This document shows positions 16,320 to 23,042 of a stretch of 64,000 nucleotides of DNA, piece after piece. This DNA is from Verminephrobacter eiseniae EF01-2 (GTDB lineage: Bacteria > Pseudomonadota > Gammaproteobacteria > Burkholderiales > Burkholderiaceae_C). The position numbers and the translations under genes are program-made. Location of the stretch: contig NC_008786.1 of the NCBI RefSeq assembly GCF_000015565.1, positions 4,266,501 through 4,330,500 of the forward strand, read 5' to 3'. The stretch's first letter is position 1. Each line of letters begins with the position of its first letter. The notes under the pieces are model-generated. The model was not told where the DNA came from. It saw only the letters and a program-made list of their open reading frames with translations, and ran no database searches.

Positions 16320-16609
16320 TCATCCTTGCTTTCTTTTTCGATTTTTCATCAAGCGATCAATAAGCAAAATCAAATATGTAATAAAGGAAATCCCGATGGA
16401 AAAACAAATCAATCCAACCCAAATATTCCCTTTCGGATTGGCAGATGGAAAAATCAACTCATAAACTCCGAAAAACATGAAAAAATCCCTCCAAGCACGA
16501 AAGACAAAAAAACGAGGCTCGAATGCCGTGCCGTTGACGACTTTGCGCCAAATTTACCAACCAGATATCCTGATATGGCCTCTAGCGTGGTAGTAATCAA
16601 CTCAAACAT
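16320..16609 (-). pseudogene. Small two-helix membrane protein gene with a frame change in a T run
   Basis: The first frame (ATG 16609 to stop at 16454) encodes MFELITTTLEAISGYLVGKF and then a hydrophobic helix LVFLSFVLGGIFS. A second frame (ATG 16478 to 16320) encodes FFGVYELIFPSANPKGNIWVG, a second helix and a basic end RLMKNRKRKQG. Adding one T to the T6 run at the overlap joins both into one protein of about 96 residues. Either the gene is broken, or the two frames are translated separately (GGAGG precedes the second ATG), or slippage joins them. The segment is clearly AT-richer than its surroundings. Confidence 0.55.
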
Positions 16610-16677
16610 ATGTTCAAATCCGTTGTCACACGGTTTGTCGAAAACCAATAAACGTCACCAAAATCCACCCGGACCCC

Positions 16678-17343
16678 TCATGCGCCTGCCCCGACAGAGG
16701 CCAAACCCGTCATTGCCATAACCATACCCACCAGAGCAAACACCAATCCCGCAGCCGCGATGGCAGGCACCAGCCCGATGGCAATGCCGGCGATGCAGTA
16801 GCCCAGGCTGGCTTGGGGGATGGCGCTCGCCATGGCTTTGGCGCCCACCCAGAGCGAATACAGCCACAAAGGCAAGAACAGATGCCAGATCAGAAATGGC
16901 GGCGCAGCCAGCGACGCATAGCCTGCAACCAGGGTGTCGGCCACCAACCACGATGCAGCCACCAGATTGAACAGATCGCCCTGACCGTCCCAACGGCCCC
17001 CGCGTTTGAGCCACCAGCGCAACATTGCCACCATGACCAGGAACGCCACCCAGATGAGGAGCAATCCCGCGACCAACTCCACGACCAACTCCACGACCAC
17101 ATTCCGCCACGGCGCAGACACATCGGGCAGTGCTGCGCGAAGTATCGGGTTCAAACCGATCAGCATACCGATGAGCGAAATGACCAGCACCGATTGCCAG
17201 CGGGGAAAAAGCAAATCCGGGAATCTCACTTCTCTGAGTAACGCCATCCTTTGACCAACGCCAAGGACACGTATCTTGCCCGTCGTCCAAGAGGGCCGGG
17301 TCAGCACTGTCATTACTGCTATCCAGGCTATCAAAAATTTCAT
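16678..17343 (-). CDS. Yip1-like polytopic membrane protein, paralogue 3
   Basis: A 221-residue membrane protein with the same conserved blocks as paralogues 1 and 2 (VGQRMALLREVRFPDLLFPRWQSVL, KRGGRWDGQGDLFNLVAASWLVADTL, QASLGYCIAGIAIGLVP). It has a longer loop before the third helix (VVVELVVELVAGL, an internal 12-bp duplication). ATG 17343 is used; the sequence before it (GTGCTTTATGAAAAAGCC) is recognisably related to that before paralogue 1. It is the first of the three downstream of the glycine-rich peptide gene, separated from it by a perfect inverted repeat. Confidence 0.65.
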   Translation of the reverse strand: MKFLIAWIAVMTVLTRPSWTTGKIRVLGVGQRMALLREVRFPDLLFPRWQSVLVISLIGMLIGLNPILRAALPDVSAPWRNVVVELVVELVAGLLLIWVAFLVMVAMLRWWLKRGGRWDGQGDLFNLVAASWLVADTLVAGYASLAAPPFLIWHLFLPLWLYSLWVGAKAMASAIPQASLGYCIAGIAIGLVPAIAAAGLVFALVGMVMAMTGLASVGAGA

Positions 17344-17369
17344 GGCTTTTTCATAAAGCACGACTGTTA

Positions 17370-17399
17370 GCCGACCCGAGGTATTGCCGACGGGTCGGC
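17370..17399 (-). terminator. Inverted repeat between peptide gene and membrane-protein gene
   Basis: A perfect 9-bp inverted repeat (GCCGACCCG/CGGGTCGGC) with a 12-nt loop lies 11 bases after the peptide gene's stop. There is no T run, so it is more likely an mRNA-stabilising or attenuating hairpin than a full terminator. Confidence 0.5.
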
Positions 17400-17409
17400 G
17401 CCAACTAAG

Positions 17410-17847
17410 TTATCTATTGAGGTGGGTCGCAGCCCATCCACCGACATAACCAATGCCCGAACCCCAAATTGAGGCAAGCGGCCACCAAGGAGTCAGACTG
17501 GCTACAGCACCACCTACCGCTCCAGTGCCAACTGCGGTTGCCCAGCCACCCCAAGTGCGATTTGAGGGCGTGGTGCTGGTGTAGTAGCCGAAAGCACCGC
17601 CTATGCCGCCACCTAAGCCGCCAAGCCCAATTTGCAACAAAGCACCTTCCGTCTCCTTCATTTCCTGATCAGACAGCGCCGCCAATTGCATCGGCTTATC
17701 TGCCTGCTCGAACATCGCATTGATATCCGTCTGGCTGAAAGCCGCCACTGGCAAGGTTGGCAGGTTTTCCAACTGCGTGGCGTTGGCCTGTGCCGACAGC
17801 AGGCCAGCCATAGCCAGCGCGAGTGCGGTGTGTTTGAGCGTTCTCAT
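17410..17847 (-). CDS. Secreted glycine-rich peptide precursor with double-glycine-type leader (bacteriocin-like)
   Basis: A 145-residue precursor. Residues 1-23 are a Sec signal peptide ending ANA. Residues 58-69 read LSDQEMKETEGA, matching the double-glycine leader consensus of class II bacteriocins with cleavage after Gly-Ala. The remaining 76 residues are rich in Gly and small hydrophobics (IGLGGLGGGIGGAFG, GTGAVGGAVA, GSGIGYVGGW), giving several GxxxG motifs as in two-peptide bacteriocins. The ATG at 17847 has a near-perfect ribosome site (GAAGGAGTCTAC). The combination of Sec signal and double-glycine leader fits processing by the Sec-exported C39 peptidase of the same locus. An amyloid-type secreted protein is the main alternative. 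Confidence 0.7.
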   Translation of the reverse strand: MRTLKHTALALAMAGLLSAQANATQLENLPTLPVAAFSQTDINAMFEQADKPMQLAALSDQEMKETEGALLQIGLGGLGGGIGGAFGYYTSTTPSNRTWGGWATAVGTGAVGGAVASLTPWWPLASIWGSGIGYVGGWAATHLNR

Positions 17848-17946
17848 GTAGACTCCTTCATATACAAAAACAAAGAACAACAACAAGCCTCGAAACAGAC
17901 TCCCGAGGCGCCTATTAACGGTGTTTGCACCACCGCTAATCCCTGT

Positions 17947-17964
17947 GTGGCGGCTTGCCGCCAC
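17947..17964. other. Stable GC hairpin upstream of the peptide gene
   Basis: GTGGCGG-CTTG-CCGCCAC is a perfect 7-bp stem with a 4-nt loop between the barrel gene and the peptide gene. A T7 run follows it on the plus strand only, so on the transcribed minus strand it is preceded by A7. It is unlikely to terminate the operon but may protect or set the 5' end of a processed peptide mRNA. Confidence 0.5.
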
Positions 17965-17992
17965 TTTTTTTGACCGCCTGTCTTGAGAGAAA

Positions 17993-18865
17993 TCAGGGCG
18001 TATACAACCAGGACATTCGCAACTCGGCACCGCTACGCCCCGATGCGTTGACTTTGAACGTGGTGTTGAGGATGCTGTCCTTGGCAAAGCCGTAACCCAC
18101 GCCGATCAGCAGGTCGGTGGCGGTGCGGGCGAGGCCTTGGCTTTGCCCGCCAAAGCGGTCGGCCTGCCGGCGCGTCCACTGCGCGCCGGTGCTCAGCGTG
18201 ACCCGGTCGTTCACCGCAAAGGCCACACCGGGGTTGAGCAAGAGCAGGCTGCCGGGCTGGTAGCTTTGCGCGCCGTCTTGCCGGCCTTGGTTGAAGCGGT
18301 AGGCTCCGCTAAGGGAAAACACCACGGGGTCGATGGCCTTGTAAGTGGTGGCGCCCAACATGGCCGATTTGAAGCTGGCGCTGCTACGGCGGTGCTTTTC
18401 GCGCAGGGCGATTTCGGCAAAGCCGAGCACGGCGGGGCCGTCGTCGTCTTTCTTGAATTGGTAGTTGACCCCGGCCCAGGCATCGGCAAAGCCCGATTGG
18501 CTGCTTGTGGCAGAACCGTCCAGTCCGCTGCTGCGCCGGCGGGAGCTCAAGCCACTGAGGCGCGCATAGACTTCGGCCTTGGCCGTCAGTCCATGGCGCA
18601 AACCCAGTGCGGCCACGGCGATGTCGCTGTTGTCCACATGCTCGCCAATCTGCGTGGGCAGGGTGACGAACGAGGTCGGGCCGACTTGAACACTGATGGG
18701 GGCGGCGGTGGAGACGCCTTGCCGGTCGGCGTTGGCGTAAGACAGTGACAGATCGAGTTTGATCTTGCCTTTGTCAGTGATGAGGTTTTCGACCGTGAGC
18801 GGCAGGTCGGCCCATGCCAGATGAGGCAGCGATGCCAGCAAGATACCAAACCGTATGAAACGCAT
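17993..18865 (-). CDS. Outer-membrane beta-barrel protein (transporter-like)
   Basis: A 290-residue protein with a signal peptide (MRFIRFGILLASLPHLAWA). The mature part consists of alternating amphipathic strands (KIKLDLSLSYANAD, DIAVAALGLRHGLT, FADAWAGVNYQF, VVFSLSGAYRFN, RVTLSTGAQWTRR) and a C-terminal strand ending RMSWLYTP, as in outer-membrane barrels of the MetA-pathway/FapF-like group. ATG 18865 has AGGGAGA five bases upstream. A consensus-like promoter precedes it, so it is the first gene of the peptide locus. It is a candidate outer-membrane exit pore for the glycine-rich peptide; the export role is inferred from position only. Confidence 0.7.
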   Translation of the reverse strand: MRFIRFGILLASLPHLAWADLPLTVENLITDKGKIKLDLSLSYANADRQGVSTAAPISVQVGPTSFVTLPTQIGEHVDNSDIAVAALGLRHGLTAKAEVYARLSGLSSRRRSSGLDGSATSSQSGFADAWAGVNYQFKKDDDGPAVLGFAEIALREKHRRSSASFKSAMLGATTYKAIDPVVFSLSGAYRFNQGRQDGAQSYQPGSLLLLNPGVAFAVNDRVTLSTGAQWTRRQADRFGGQSQGLARTATDLLIGVGYGFAKDSILNTTFKVNASGRSGAELRMSWLYTP

Positions 18866-18893
18866 GCACGTCTCCCTTTGCTTTGATCTCTCA

Positions 18894-18906
18894 GCGAAAT
18901 TTTCGC
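18894..18906. promoter_or_regulatory. Palindrome just downstream of the -10 element (possible operator)
   Basis: GCGAAA-T-TTTCGC is a perfect 6-bp inverted repeat around one central base. It lies 5-17 bp downstream of the -10 hexamer of the barrel-gene promoter, across the expected transcription start, where a repressor would act. Confidence 0.45.
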
Positions 18907-18911
18907 GAAAT

Positions 18912-18940
18912 ACTGTATTGCCCGTCTCTTCGATTGTCAA
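18912..18940 (-). promoter_or_regulatory. Sigma-70-type promoter of the barrel/peptide operon
   Basis: On the minus strand TTGACA (18940-18935) is followed after exactly 17 bp by TACAGT (18917-18912, four of six consensus bases). It lies 47 bases upstream of the barrel-gene ATG. Confidence 0.7.
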
Positions 18941-19092
18941 CATGGCTGTCGAGAGTTTTCGATCTGTCCTGTTTTGTAACGCGCAACCCGCCGTGTGGCG
19001 GCAAAGAATCCGACTCCGAGCAGCTCGAAAAGAAGCCCGTGGGCAGAATCTGGCGGCCATCGGGTCATGCACGCTCGCCGCTGCGCCATGCT

Positions 19093-19214
19093 TTGCGCCA
19101 GCATGAAAGACACGCCAGGCGTGACCGTGCCGGCAGCGGTCAGGAAGCGGGTGTACCAGTCCCGCTCTTGGCGCACCGGGAGAGCACCGGGGGCGAGTCC
19201 AGAGGCGCGCTCAT
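19093..19214 (-). pseudogene. 5' fragment of a second DppD-type ATPase gene, frameshifted
   Basis: The ATG at 19214 overlaps the stop of the DppC-type permease (ATGA), the same arrangement as in intact operons. The sequence [19 protein letters not shown] aligns with [21 protein letters not shown] of the complete ATPase at 12524-13588. A frame change occurs near codon 13 and two codons are missing. Homology ends before Walker A. This is the point where the transport operon is interrupted by the peptide-export island. Confidence 0.8.
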
Positions 19215-20128
19215 TGCTTCAACCTCGGGTTGAGCACCTCGCGCAACTGGTCGCCGACCAGATTGATGGCGAGCATGATGACGACCAGCGTGGCGCCGGG
19301 GTACACGCTCATCCAGATGCGCCCGCTTTGCATGTACTCAAACCCGCGCAGGATCAAGCTGCCAAGCGAAGGCTCGGTCATCGGCAGCCCCACCCCCAGA
19401 AAGGACAGCGTCGCCTCCAGCACGATGGTGCTGGCAATGTGGATGGTGCCGACCACGATCAGCGGGGGAAACACATTCGGCAGCAGATGGCCCAGCGCGA
19501 TGCGCAGCGGCGGCAAGGGAATGGCGGCAGCCGCTTCGATGTATTCCTTTTGCCGCTCGGCCAGCGCTGCGCCGTGCACGGTGCGGGCAAAGTAGGCGTA
19601 CTGCGCCGCCACCAGCGCGACGATGACCTGGAACCTGCCCTGCCCCAAGGCCGCCACCAGCACCAGGGCCAGCATCAAGGGCGGAAACGACAACTGCAAA
19701 TCGACCACCCGCATGATGGCCGCTTCCACCAGCCCGCCGCGCAATGCCGCCAGCAGGCCGAGCAGCGTCCCCGCGACCAGCGCGACGACCCCGGCCACCA
19801 GGCCGATGCCCAGGGACAGGCGCACGCCGTAGACAATCGCGCTGTATAGATCGCGCCCATCGGCATCGGTGCCCAGCATATGCACATAGCCGCCCGAACC
19901 GGTGCTGCCCGGCACCAGGCGCGCATCGGCCAGATTCAGAAGCGCTTGGTCGTAGGGATTTTGCGGCGTGATCCACGGCGCAGCCAGCGCGCCCAGCATG
20001 ATTGCCACCAAGACCGCCAGGGCCAGCACGGCCAGCTTGCTGCGCGCAAAATCGCGCCACAGCATCCTGATGTAGTTGGCCTGCCGCGCTTTGCGCGCAT
20101 CGGACTGCTGCGTGGCGCGGCTGCTCAT
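19211..20128 (-). CDS. ABC transporter permease, DppC/OppC type
   Basis: A 305-residue inner-membrane permease of the oligopeptide/nickel family. The N-terminus has the usual single helix (LAVLALAVLVAIMLGALAAPWI) followed by a periplasmic loop containing HMLGTDADGRDLYSAIVYGVR, the family signature. Then come five transmembrane segments and the EAA-type loop (EAAAAIPLPPLRIALGHLLPNV) that contacts the ATPase. It starts inside the stop of the DppB-type gene (ATGA), and its own stop overlaps the start of the truncated DppD fragment. Its native ATPase is therefore missing; the complete ATPases beyond the island may substitute. Confidence 0.9.
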   Translation of the reverse strand: MSSRATQQSDARKARQANYIRMLWRDFARSKLAVLALAVLVAIMLGALAAPWITPQNPYDQALLNLADARLVPGSTGSGGYVHMLGTDADGRDLYSAIVYGVRLSLGIGLVAGVVALVAGTLLGLLAALRGGLVEAAIMRVVDLQLSFPPLMLALVLVAALGQGRFQVIVALVAAQYAYFARTVHGAALAERQKEYIEAAAAIPLPPLRIALGHLLPNVFPPLIVVGTIHIASTIVLEATLSFLGVGLPMTEPSLGSLILRGFEYMQSGRIWMSVYPGATLVVIMLAINLVGDQLREVLNPRLKQ

Positions 20129-21099
20129 TTGCGCCCTCCCAGGCGAATGCGCGGGTCCAGCATGGAATACAGGATATCGACCACCATGTTGATCACGATG
20201 AACATGAACACCACCAGCAGCAGATAGGCCACCACCACGGGCTGGTCCAGCGTGCGAATCGAATCGATCACCAGTTTGCCGGTGCCGGGCCAGGAAAAAA
20301 TCGTCTCGGTCACGACCGCGAACGCAATCATGGTGCCCAACTCCAGCCCCAGCACGGTGACCAGCGGAACCATGATGTTGGGCAGCACATGGCGCAGCAT
20401 GACGCGCAGCGGCGATACGCCCTTGGCGCGCGCGAACTTCACGTAATCGGCCATGATCGCCTCGCGCACCCCGGCGCGCACCAGCCGCACGATCAGCGCC
20501 AGCCGGAACAGCGCCAGGCTCGATGCCGGCAGCAGCAGATGCCGCCAGCCGTCGAGCGTCAACACCGACCACTCGGCGCCCAGCCACGCCACCGTCTCGC
20601 CGCGACCGCCCGAAGGAAGCCAGCCCAGTTGCACGGCAAACACCAAAATGAGCATCAAACCCATCCAGAACGCCGGCACGGAAAAGCCCAGCACCGTGCC
20701 GCCCATGATGAGCTTGGCCGACCAGCCATCGGGCCGATACCCGGCATACAAACCCAGCGGCACGCCGATGCAAATGCTCAGCAGCATCGCCACCAGCGCC
20801 AACTCCAGCGTTGCAGGCAGACAGGAAAAAATCAGCCCAAGCGCGGGACTGTCATAGACAAAGGAAGTGCCGAAATCGCCAGCGAGCGCATTTTTCAGAA
20901 ACAGCAGGTACTGCTGCGCCACGGACTTGTCCAGGCCATAGCGCGCAATGGTCTCATCGCGCATGGTTTGATCGGCTTGGGGATTGATCAGAATATCCAC
21001 CGGATTGCCGATCGCATACACCGCCACAAACACCAGCACCGACATCAGCAGCAACACCACCACCGCCTGGGCGCTGCGCTGCAGGATGAAGTTCAGCAT
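20125..21099 (-). CDS. ABC transporter permease, DppB/OppB type
   Basis: A 324-residue permease with six predicted helices. It has the N-terminal DppB pattern (FILQRSAQAVVVLLLMSVLVFV), a large first periplasmic loop (MRDETIARYGLDKSVAQQYL, GDFGTSF) and the cytoplasmic EAA loop (YVKFARAKGVSPLRVMLRHVLPNI). ATG 21099 is favoured over GTG 21105 because GAGGTGG lies immediately upstream. It forms the transmembrane channel with the DppC-type protein (4-bp overlap). It follows a creatininase-like hydrolase and an isoaspartyl peptidase in the same direction, so the transported solute is probably a peptide or amide compound handled by them. Confidence 0.9.
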   Translation of the reverse strand: MLNFILQRSAQAVVVLLLMSVLVFVAVYAIGNPVDILINPQADQTMRDETIARYGLDKSVAQQYLLFLKNALAGDFGTSFVYDSPALGLIFSCLPATLELALVAMLLSICIGVPLGLYAGYRPDGWSAKLIMGGTVLGFSVPAFWMGLMLILVFAVQLGWLPSGGRGETVAWLGAEWSVLTLDGWRHLLLPASSLALFRLALIVRLVRAGVREAIMADYVKFARAKGVSPLRVMLRHVLPNIMVPLVTVLGLELGTMIAFAVVTETIFSWPGTGKLVIDSIRTLDQPVVVAYLLLVVFMFIVINMVVDILYSMLDPRIRLGGRK

Positions 21100-21142
21100 C
21101 GCCACCTCGTCCGTGCGGGCTGGCCGCCTTGGCTACCGCGCC

Positions 21143-21217
21143 GAACCTGCGCGCAGGATGCGCACTGGCGAGGCCAGCGACCACCCGCATCAGCCCCGGG
21201 TTGAACCTGCGCGCAGG
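21143..21217. repeat. Pair of palindromic direct repeats, 60 bp apart
   Basis: GAACCTGCGCGCAGG occurs at 21143-21157 and 21203-21217, each followed by a related A(T/C)GC-CTGGC segment. Each copy contains the palindrome CCTGCGCGCAGG. They lie between the creatininase-like gene and the permease gene and may act on the mRNA or be a small dispersed repeat. Confidence 0.7.
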
Positions 21218-21238
21218 ACGCTGACTGGCTGCGCACGC

Positions 21239-21940
21239 TCACACCCAGGGACCTTCGAGCACTTCACGGGTTTCAGCGACGGCAACCTGCCACAACGCCT
21301 GCATCACCTCATCGGGCTTCTCGTAGTAGCCGCCGTAATTGCCATCGCCCAAATAGTCGCGCAACTCCTGCGGGTGCATCTGGCGCAGCCGCTCAAAGTC
21401 CACCAGCGGGCGCTGGTGCTGCGGCTGCTGCACGCCGGGCAAGCGGGTGTAGCTGAAATTTTCCATCCACGAAGCATGCGATGCGACCGGATCGATGGAC
21501 AGAACCTTGCGCCAGGTTTTGGGCGCATTCCACCAGTTGTGAAACTTCACGCGCAGGCCGGGATGCTGCGCCATCGATTGCAGCGCCACGCTGGCCGCAG
21601 GCTGGTTGCCGCCATGACCGTTGACGATGAGCACGCGCTTGAAGCCATGCGTAGCCAGACAGTCGAGCATGTCCCTGATCACGGCCACATAGGTTTCGAG
21701 GCGCAGCGAAATGGTGCCGGGAAAACCCATGAAAGACGGCGTAAACCCGAAGGGCAACGCCGGATAGACCGGCACCTGGAGCGGCTCGGCAGCCTGCACG
21801 GCCACCTGCTCGGACAGGATGGCATCCACGCACAGGCTCAGATAGGCATGCTGCTCGGTGCTGCCAATGGGCACGACGACGCGGTCGTCCCGCGTCAAGT
21901 ACGACTCGATGTGCATCCAGTGGCAGTCGCGGATTTTCAT
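21239..21940 (-). CDS. Creatininase (creatinine amidohydrolase) family protein
   Basis: A 233-residue metal-dependent amidohydrolase homologue. The family signatures VVVPIGSTEQHAYLSLCVDAI (with the metal-binding Glu and His, and Asp) and LIVNGHGGNQPA are present, followed by the PVYPALPFGFTPSFMGFPGTISL substrate-loop region. It is slightly shorter than typical creatininases (about 250-260). Members open cyclic amides or deformylate/deamidate small compounds, so creatinine itself is not assured. It lies between the isoaspartyl peptidase and the ABC permeases on the same strand, suggesting intracellular processing of the imported substrate. Confidence 0.85.
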   Translation of the reverse strand: MKIRDCHWMHIESYLTRDDRVVVPIGSTEQHAYLSLCVDAILSEQVAVQAAEPLQVPVYPALPFGFTPSFMGFPGTISLRLETYVAVIRDMLDCLATHGFKRVLIVNGHGGNQPAASVALQSMAQHPGLRVKFHNWWNAPKTWRKVLSIDPVASHASWMENFSYTRLPGVQQPQHQRPLVDFERLRQMHPQELRDYLGDGNYGGYYEKPDEVMQALWQVAVAETREVLEGPWV

Positions 21941-21996
21941 GGTGGGGGCGGGTGTGTGGTGGATGGGGTTGTGCTGGCTGATGCAGAGGCCCGGTA

Positions 21997-23016
21997 TCAG
22001 GCGTAAATCGCCGTCATGGGTGCCTGGCCTACCCGGGCGTAGCCACGGTACATGCCTTCGGTGTTGAACGGCAGCACCACGTTGCCTCGTGCATCCACCG
22101 CCACCAGACCACCACGGCCGCCCAGGCGCACGAGCTTGTCTTGCACCACGCAATCGGCCGCATCGGCCAGACTCAGGGCGCGGTATTCCATCAATGCTGC
22201 GACGTCATGCGCGGCGGCTATTTTGATGAACGCCTCACCCGTGCCGGTGCAGGACACAGCGCAACTGGTGTTGGCCGCATAGCAACCTGCCCCGATGATC
22301 GGCGTATCGCCGACGCGCCCGACCGCCTTGTTGGTCAGCCCGCCGGTGGAGGTGGCAGCCGCGACATGTCCATGGACATCGCAGGCGACGGCTCCCACCG
22401 TGCCGAACTTGGTGTCCGGGTCGATCGGCGCAGCGTCGGGCGTGCCTGCCATCCACGCGGTCTGCGCGTTGGCCGCAGCGAAATGGCTGGCGCCGTCGTG
22501 ATCGAGAAAAAGCCGCATGCCGCCCTGCTCCTTGGTCTTGTGCAATTGGTGGAGCCGTTGCGGGGTCGAGAAATATCCGGGTTCGACCATGGCCACGCCA
22601 TGCCGCTGGGCAAAAGCATCCGCGCCGTCGCCTACCATGAGGACATGCCCGGAATGCTCCATCACGGCACGCGCGGCAAGAATCGGGTTGCGCACCCGTT
22701 TGACACATGCGACGGCGCCGGCCGCCAACCCGGTGCCGTCCATGATGGAGGCGTCGAGCTCATGCGTCGCATCGCAGGTGAAAACGGCGCCCCGGCCGGC
22801 ATTGAACAGCACGCAGTCTTCCAGCAGCGTCACCGCCACAGTGACTGCATCCAATGCGCTGGCGCCTTCGGCCAGCGCGCGCTGGCCGGCCAGCAGGATT
22901 TCACCCAGGGCCTGCTGGTAAGCCCTTTCCTTGGCGGCGGTCATGCCGGATTTGGCAATGGTTCCCGCTCCGCCATGGATGGCGATGACCGGTTGTCGGG
23001 GCATGGTGCTGCGCAT
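21997..23016 (-). CDS. iaaA: Isoaspartyl peptidase/L-asparaginase (plant-type, Ntn hydrolase)
   Basis: A 339-residue precursor of the threonine N-terminal nucleophile family. It begins PVIAIHGGAGTI, carries LLEDCVLFNAGRGAVFT and has the autocleavage site before the nucleophilic Thr in KFGTVGAVACD. The substrate-binding GGLTNKAVGRVGDTPIIGAG and TGTGEAFIK segments follow. Self-cleavage should yield alpha and beta subunits that hydrolyse beta-aspartyl dipeptides and asparagine. ATG 23016 is used; ATG 23004 is possible and no ribosome site distinguishes them. It is transcribed between the RpiR regulator and the creatininase gene, close to peptide-type permeases. This resembles operons importing and degrading isoaspartyl peptides. 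Confidence 0.88.
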   Translation of the reverse strand: MRSTMPRQPVIAIHGGAGTIAKSGMTAAKERAYQQALGEILLAGQRALAEGASALDAVTVAVTLLEDCVLFNAGRGAVFTCDATHELDASIMDGTGLAAGAVACVKRVRNPILAARAVMEHSGHVLMVGDGADAFAQRHGVAMVEPGYFSTPQRLHQLHKTKEQGGMRLFLDHDGASHFAAANAQTAWMAGTPDAAPIDPDTKFGTVGAVACDVHGHVAAATSTGGLTNKAVGRVGDTPIIGAGCYAANTSCAVSCTGTGEAFIKIAAAHDVAALMEYRALSLADAADCVVQDKLVRLGGRGGLVAVDARGNVVLPFNTEGMYRGYARVGQAPMTAIYA

Positions 23017-23042
23017 ACGATTTTTCGATGGCAAAAGTGTCG

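Noticed and set aside
17947..17971. Hairpin plus T7 as intrinsic terminator
   Set aside because: The T run follows the stem only on the plus strand, where no gene ends; the transcribed genes are on the minus strand.
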